Source: SBAX01 sp964646605
Lineage (GTDB): Bacteria > Planctomycetota > Phycisphaerae > UBA1845
Direction of reading: 5' to 3'
DNA length: 64,000 nt
NCBI GenBank assembly: GCA_964646605.1
Contig: CAZYEX010000053.1
Location: 24,295-88,294, forward strand
Positions within the stretch are counted from its first letter, which is position 1. Each line of letters begins with the position of its first letter. The translations under genes were made by a program, and so were the position numbers. Positions 60,288-64,000 of this stretch are shown piece after piece. Below the pieces are notes generated by a model. It made no database searches and was not told where the DNA came from. It worked only from the letters and a program-made list of their open reading frames with translations.

Positions 60288-61481
60288 ATGTCGAGCACTC
60301 TCGAATGGCACCTACCGTTCCCTCGCTCCACAATCCGTGGCTGGAGCGGTGGCCCTGCTTTGTACCAGCTCGGCCTCCTTTGCGCGACTTGTCTCTTCGC
60401 TGCCAAGTCCACTCAAGCCCACACCTTCACCATCGCTGATGCGCTGGTTGTTTTCAAGACCGACGGCACGTACCAGATCGAGCTGACGCTGGACCTCGAC
60501 TCGATCACGCTGGAGTTGATCGACGCCGCCGACGTGGGCACTGCGGCCACGAAGCTCGCCGCGTGGCCGCCGTCGGATGTCGAAGGATTCGTCGAGGCCG
60601 CCAAGGAGCATGTGGAAAAAGACGTTCGCGTCTTCTTCGACGGAACGCGGTATTCCCCGGGCGCTACCTTCCCGGAGTTCCGACCTCCGACGCCCGAGGC
60701 GATTGAAACCACGACCGTCCTGGGATCGACGGTGCGGCTGTTCGGACGCGTCCCCGAGGGCGCCCGGGAGTTCACGTTCGCCCTGTCGCGGACCGCCGCA
60801 CGGGTGACGCAGCTTACCGTCCTGGACCAAGGCACCGCGGGCGGCGTGAAACACCTCCTGGGTCCCGCGGAGGAGAGTCCGCCCTATCGCCTCGGCGAGC
60901 CCGCTCCATCCGCCGGACGCGCGGAGATGATCGCCCGCTACGTCGTCCTCGGATACGAACACATCCTTCCCAAGGGCGTCGATCACATTCTATTCGTGCT
61001 CGGTCTCTTTCTTTTGAGCACGCGCTTCCGAGCCTTGTTGTGGCAGGTGACGGCGTTCACCGTTGCCCACTCCGTCACCCTGGGTCTGTCCATGTACGGA
61101 GTCGTGTCCCTACCCTCGCGGATTGTCGAAACGCTGATCGCCCTCTCGATCTGTTATGTGGCCGTCGAGAATCTGGTGACCTCGGAGCTGACGCCCTGGC
61201 GTCCGGCGATTGTCTTCGGATTCGGGCTGTTGCACGGGCTGGGGTTCGCGGGCGTCCTCCGCGAACTAGGACTGCCCCAGGGCGAATTCGCATCGTCGCT
61301 GATCGCCTTCAACGTGGGCGTCGAGCTTGGGCAGCTTTCGGTGGTGCTGCTGGCGTTTCTGGCGGTCGGTTGGTTCCGAGGCAGGACCTGGTATCGAACG
61401 TCCATCGTTTTGCCTTGCTCGGCGTTCATCGCCCTGATCGGGTTCTATTGGTCCGTGGAGCGGGCGTTTTACGGCGTTTGA
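60288..61481 (+). CDS. HupE/UreJ-family membrane protein with exported N-domain
   Basis: A 397-residue protein. A signal-like helix near residues 25-45 ends at TQAHTFTI. Residues about 45-205 are a beta-rich extracytoplasmic domain (IADALVVFKTDGTYQIELTL, VRVFFDGTRYSPGATFP, VRLFGRVPEGAREFTFALS). The C-terminal half is the HupE/UreJ_2 domain with six helices: GYEHILPKGVDHILFVLGLF, WQVTAFTVAHSVTLGLS, GFGLLHGLGFAGVLRELGL, ELGQLSVVLLAFLAV. The His-rich helices are typical of this family, linked to nickel or cobalt uptake, though many members are uncharacterised. No urease or hydrogenase genes are in the window, so the substrate is open. Confidence 0.78.
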   Translation: MSSTLEWHLPFPRSTIRGWSGGPALYQLGLLCATCLFAAKSTQAHTFTIADALVVFKTDGTYQIELTLDLDSITLELIDAADVGTAATKLAAWPPSDVEGFVEAAKEHVEKDVRVFFDGTRYSPGATFPEFRPPTPEAIETTTVLGSTVRLFGRVPEGAREFTFALSRTAARVTQLTVLDQGTAGGVKHLLGPAEESPPYRLGEPAPSAGRAEMIARYVVLGYEHILPKGVDHILFVLGLFLLSTRFRALLWQVTAFTVAHSVTLGLSMYGVVSLPSRIVETLIALSICYVAVENLVTSELTPWRPAIVFGFGLLHGLGFAGVLRELGLPQGEFASSLIAFNVGVELGQLSVVLLAFLAVGWFRGRTWYRTSIVLPCSAFIALIGFYWSVERAFYGV

Positions 61482-61571
61482 GGGCTTGCCTTCAAGGGCC
61501 GCGGAGCATAGAACAGCGCCGGTCGCAGCCGCGGGGAGCGCGCCCCGACCGGCGACCGGGAGATTCCAAGG

Positions 61572-62138
61572 ATGTCCACGGCGGCGATGGAAAAGGACTG
61601 TTCGGGGAAGATGGACAAAGCCGTCGAGTTCCTCAAGCTGGAACTCCGCGGCATCCGTACCGGCCGGGCTCACCCCGGGTTGGTCGAACACCTCAAGATC
61701 GAAGTGCCATCCTATGGCAGCACCATGGAGCTGCGGGAACTCGCCACCATCAGCGTCCCCGAACCCAGCACGCTCCTCGTCAAACCCTTCGACCCGGGCA
61801 CCCTCAAGGAAATCGAAAAAGGCTTGCAGTCCTCGAACTTGGGGATCACCCCGCAGAGCGACGGGAAGGCCATTCGACTGCCCATCCCGCCGCTTTCCGG
61901 CGAGCGCCGCCAGCAGCTCCAACAACAGGTCAAGAAGTTGGCCGAGGCCCAGAAGGTCGCCGTGAGGAACCTCCGCCGCGACGCCAACAAAGCCATCGAC
62001 GCGGAGGAAAAGGCCAAGACGGTCAGCGAGGACGCGGCCAAGGACGTCAAGGACCGCATTCAGAAACTCACCGACAAGCACGAAAAAGACATCGACGCCG
62101 TCGCCGCCGCCAAAACCAAGGAAGTCGAACAAGGCTGA
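61572..62138 (+). CDS. frr: Ribosome recycling factor
   Basis: A 188-residue protein of normal length for RRF, which with EF-G splits the post-termination ribosome. Family blocks: MDKAVEFLKLELRGIRTGRA, SYGSTMELRELATISVPEP, LLVKPFDPGTLKEIEKGL, LGITPQSDGKAIRLPIPPL, RRQQLQQQVKKLAEAQKVAV, RDANKAI. It is separate from its common partners pyrH and tsf, which are not in the window. Confidence 0.95.
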   Translation: MSTAAMEKDCSGKMDKAVEFLKLELRGIRTGRAHPGLVEHLKIEVPSYGSTMELRELATISVPEPSTLLVKPFDPGTLKEIEKGLQSSNLGITPQSDGKAIRLPIPPLSGERRQQLQQQVKKLAEAQKVAVRNLRRDANKAIDAEEKAKTVSEDAAKDVKDRIQKLTDKHEKDIDAVAAAKTKEVEQG

Positions 62139-62150
62139 CCCACGCTCTAC

Positions 62151-62178
62151 GCAGCGTCACCCCTTCCGGGTGACGCGG
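62151..62178. repeat. Dispersed hairpin repeat, copy 4
   Basis: Arms GCGTCACCC and GGGTGACGC around CTTCC, 12 bases after the frr stop. Same family as 5587-5613. It could be a mRNA-end hairpin for frr. Confidence 0.55.
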
Positions 62179-62342
62179 AATGCTGATCGAGCCGCGCCGC
62201 TCGATTCCGGTTACAAACTTCGCCCGACATTCTACTCACACACCGCCTTCCGTTCGCTTATCATTCCATCCTCGAAAGCATGCGCCGTCGGGTGGACCAG
62301 AAGCGCGCGTTGGTCGGCTTCGACCTAGCGAAATGACCGTTC

Positions 62343-63374
62343 ATGCCTCAATGCACCTGCGAGTGCGGAGCGAAATACAAATTCACGGAGGCGAGTCTCG
62401 GTAAGCGAGCCAAATGCCAGAAATGCGGCGTCGTGTTTACTCTCGCCTCCGACCACGGCGACATCGCGATAGCCGAGGATCCCGCAGTCTCGACCGAACC
62501 CGAGGCGAACTCACCGGCTGCAGGGCCGTTCGGCGGCCGCGGTTTACCCGCCGAACGCAGGGCGACCGTCCCACCGCCCATCGCGCCCACGCGGACCTAT
62601 CTGGGCGATGTGCTTTCGACGTTCCTCTTCCCCGCCACGCTCGACAACTTCATCACCTTTGTGGTCGTGGCCGTGAGCATCACGATCCTCATGCCCTTGG
62701 CACGGTTCACGCCCTTTGCGGGAGGGCTCGTGTGGCTCGTGGTCGTCGGATGGTACGCCGCGTTTCGTTTTGAAATCGTGCGTTCCGCGGCCGCCGGAGA
62801 GGAACGACTTCCCAACGTCAACGTCACCAATGATCTCTGGGGCGACTTGGTGGCGCCGTTCTGCGGTTGGGTCGGGAGCTGGGGGATCGTCTTCCTCCCG
62901 GCGATCGCGTTCATGTTCTACGCCGTGTCCCAGGGAACCATCGACGCCGATGACGCGGCGGCGTTCCTTGCTGGTGGAGTCATGGGAATGCTCCAAGTCC
63001 CGGGCGCGGGTATGGTTGGATTCGCGGTGCTGGTATGGCTGGGTCTGTGCCTTTGGCCGATCGTGGCGCTATGCGTGGCCATCGACGGCTTCGGATCGCT
63101 CGCCCGACCCGATCTCATCGTCCTGACCATCGTTCGCACTCTTCCGGGGTATTCCGTGACCCTGGTGATGATGGTCGGGGCCGTTGCCTTGCAGAAGCTG
63201 CTCGCCGACGCCATCGGGGGCACACTCACAGGCGGGGGCGTCGCCATCGGAAGCGGCATCGCCCAATACGCGATCGTCTCGGTCGTCGGAGTTTACTTCG
63301 ACATTGTCCTGATGCGCCTCATCGGCCTGTACTATCATCATTTCAAGCCCGGTTTCGCCTGGGATTGGGAATAA
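62343..63374 (+). CDS. Zinc-ribbon multi-pass membrane protein
   Basis: A 343-residue protein. The N-terminal 35 residues form a zinc ribbon, CTCECGAKYKF and CQKCGVVF (two CxC/CxxC pairs). A flexible Pro/Ala-rich linker follows. Five to six transmembrane helices lie between about 95 and 335 (FITFVVVAVSITILMPLA, GGLVWLVVVGWYAAF, GSWGIVFLPAIAFMFYAV, GFAVLVWLGLCLWPIVALCV, VTLVMMVGAVALQKLL, IVSVVGVYFDIVLMRLIGLYY). Such zinc-ribbon membrane proteins of unknown role are frequent in planctomycetes; the membrane part resembles DUF4013-type domains. Confidence 0.72.
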   Translation: MPQCTCECGAKYKFTEASLGKRAKCQKCGVVFTLASDHGDIAIAEDPAVSTEPEANSPAAGPFGGRGLPAERRATVPPPIAPTRTYLGDVLSTFLFPATLDNFITFVVVAVSITILMPLARFTPFAGGLVWLVVVGWYAAFRFEIVRSAAAGEERLPNVNVTNDLWGDLVAPFCGWVGSWGIVFLPAIAFMFYAVSQGTIDADDAAAFLAGGVMGMLQVPGAGMVGFAVLVWLGLCLWPIVALCVAIDGFGSLARPDLIVLTIVRTLPGYSVTLVMMVGAVALQKLLADAIGGTLTGGGVAIGSGIAQYAIVSVVGVYFDIVLMRLIGLYYHHFKPGFAWDWE

Positions 63375-63460
63375 CCGTCGGCGACGCACCACGCCCGCCG
63401 ACTCCCTTGGTTCGCTCCGTTGTGTCGAGCCCGGCTGCTCCGAGGGTCCGTTTCGCTCAT

Positions 63461-63504
63461 CGCCCCCCCATTGAAAAAGGGGCGAGCCCGCAAGGACCCG
63501 CCCC
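63461..63504. terminator. Three-arm hairpin region between convergent genes
   Basis: CGCCCC (63461-63466), GGGGCG (63479-63484) and CGCCCC (63499-63504) can form either of two alternative hairpins. It lies between the zinc-ribbon protein (+) and the Cys-rich protein (-), where a terminator is expected. There is no long T-run. Confidence 0.4.
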
Positions 63505-63564
63505 CCATTCAAACTCAACTTCTTCGTGATCGGCGCCTACGCGGCGTTCGATCCGAAAACACCC

Positions 63565-64000
63565 TTACGGAGTGCATCGCCCGCAGCGGTCGCGACAGGT
63601 TCCGACCGCCCCGCATGTCCCACCCGGACAGTGCGTGTCGTTGACGCACGGCAGCCCCACGTTGGCGCCGCCGCCGATGCAGGTCCTGACGCAGGTTCCC
63701 GGTCCTCCCTGGGCCGGTGTGAGAGCCGTACACGCCGCCCCGCACGGGGTAACGCACGTCACCAGGGACGGGCAAGTGCAAGGACCGAGGAACGGATAAG
63801 CACGGCCCTTGAACGCGTCGACCTCGACCAGGATGTCGGTGGCGTCGACGTCCGAGTTTAGCCCCGGCAGGTTCGGTTGAAGCTGCATTTCGGCCTTCGG
63901 GCGCGCTCCGGGCAGGCTCTTAAACTTCTTGACCAATTCGGAGACGTCCAGACCGTCGGGCTGGGTCGTCGGCGACGGCGGGTTGAACACCGGGAACACG
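63565..64000 (-). CDS. Cys-rich secreted protein, 3' part (runs off the window)
   Basis: Only the C-terminal 145 or so residues are in the window; the start lies beyond base 64000. The sequence ADATDILVEVDAF-like region (DVDATDILVEVDAFKGRAY, PFLGPCTCPS) and the Cys-rich end (TCVRTCIGGGANVGLPC, CPGGTCGAVGTC, CRDRCGRC) match the end of the protein at 4405-5481, so the two are paralogues about 58 kb apart. Exported location is inferred from the paralogue. Function unknown. Confidence 0.78.
   Translation of the reverse strand, partial: VFPVFNPPSPTTQPDGLDVSELVKKFKSLPGARPKAEMQLQPNLPGLNSDVDATDILVEVDAFKGRAYPFLGPCTCPSLVTCVTPCGAACTALTPAQGGPGTCVRTCIGGGANVGLPCVNDTHCPGGTCGAVGTCRDRCGRCTP

Noticed and set aside
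60288..61481. Urease or hydrogenase accessory locus suggested by HupE/UreJ
   Set aside because: No urease, hydrogenase or nickel-chaperone genes occur in the window; the family is broad.

Overview
The window reads as a chromosome segment of a high-GC member of the Planctomycetota, probably near the Phycisphaerae. This is inferred from gene content, not from a marker gene. The clues are many large secreted proteins with Cys-rich GACC repeats, dockerin-like Ca-binding tails and IPTL-type C-terminal sorting signals; a BatA/VWA membrane operon; an ECF sigma factor beside a Ser/Thr kinase with TPR repeats; and the phoH-HDIG-ybeY-corC core operon. No tRNA, rRNA, CRISPR array, transposase or integrase was seen. 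Because GC is high, many genes have long open frames on the opposite strand; these were discarded.

Layout. 1-6.7 kb: an M16 zinc peptidase (-), a cytoplasmic PhoD-like phosphatase, a frameshifted dienelactone-hydrolase remnant, a Cys-rich secreted protein, and an esterase-like lipoprotein whose nucleophile position is Ala. 7-14.5 kb: a run of paralogous secreted proteins sharing an FTYQGQLK head domain with different tails (one an S74 intramolecular chaperone, one Cys-rich), then an S1 trypsin-like protease. 14.6-21 kb (-): phoH, HDIG phosphohydrolase, ybeY, a CorC-type protein, with cdsA upstream. 21-28.7 kb: an IPTL-CTERM protein, a membrane-anchored PQQ-type propeller flanked by inverted repeats, a methyltransferase, a probable structured RNA with a strong terminator, a GT9 glycosyltransferase and mnmA. 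28.8-43.2 kb (+): a DUF6614-like protein, a DinB-like protein, then a BatA/VWA/DUF4175-like/coiled-coil operon that appears to be interrupted by two secreted-protein genes. 43.3-43.9 kb: an MntA-HepT toxin-antitoxin pair. 44-51.3 kb: a secreted HEYGH metalloprotease (-), divergent from a translationally coupled four-gene operon (NPCBM protein, active HtrA-like protease, two HtrA-like proteins that have lost the catalytic triad). 51.4-64 kb: a 1320-residue Kelch/Ig/dockerin protein (-), an ECF sigma factor plus kinase, ornithine aminotransferase, a small lipoprotein, a HupE/UreJ-type membrane protein, frr, a zinc-ribbon membrane protein, and the 3' end of a paralogue of the Cys-rich protein near the left edge.

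The strongest candidates for something new are the protease/pseudoprotease operon (46.1-51.3 kb), the FTYQGQLK module cluster (7.0-13.1 kb), the insertion scar in the BatA operon (34.8-38.2 kb), the structured RNA near 26.2-26.6 kb, and several families of intergenic hairpin repeats and 7-bp tandem repeats.
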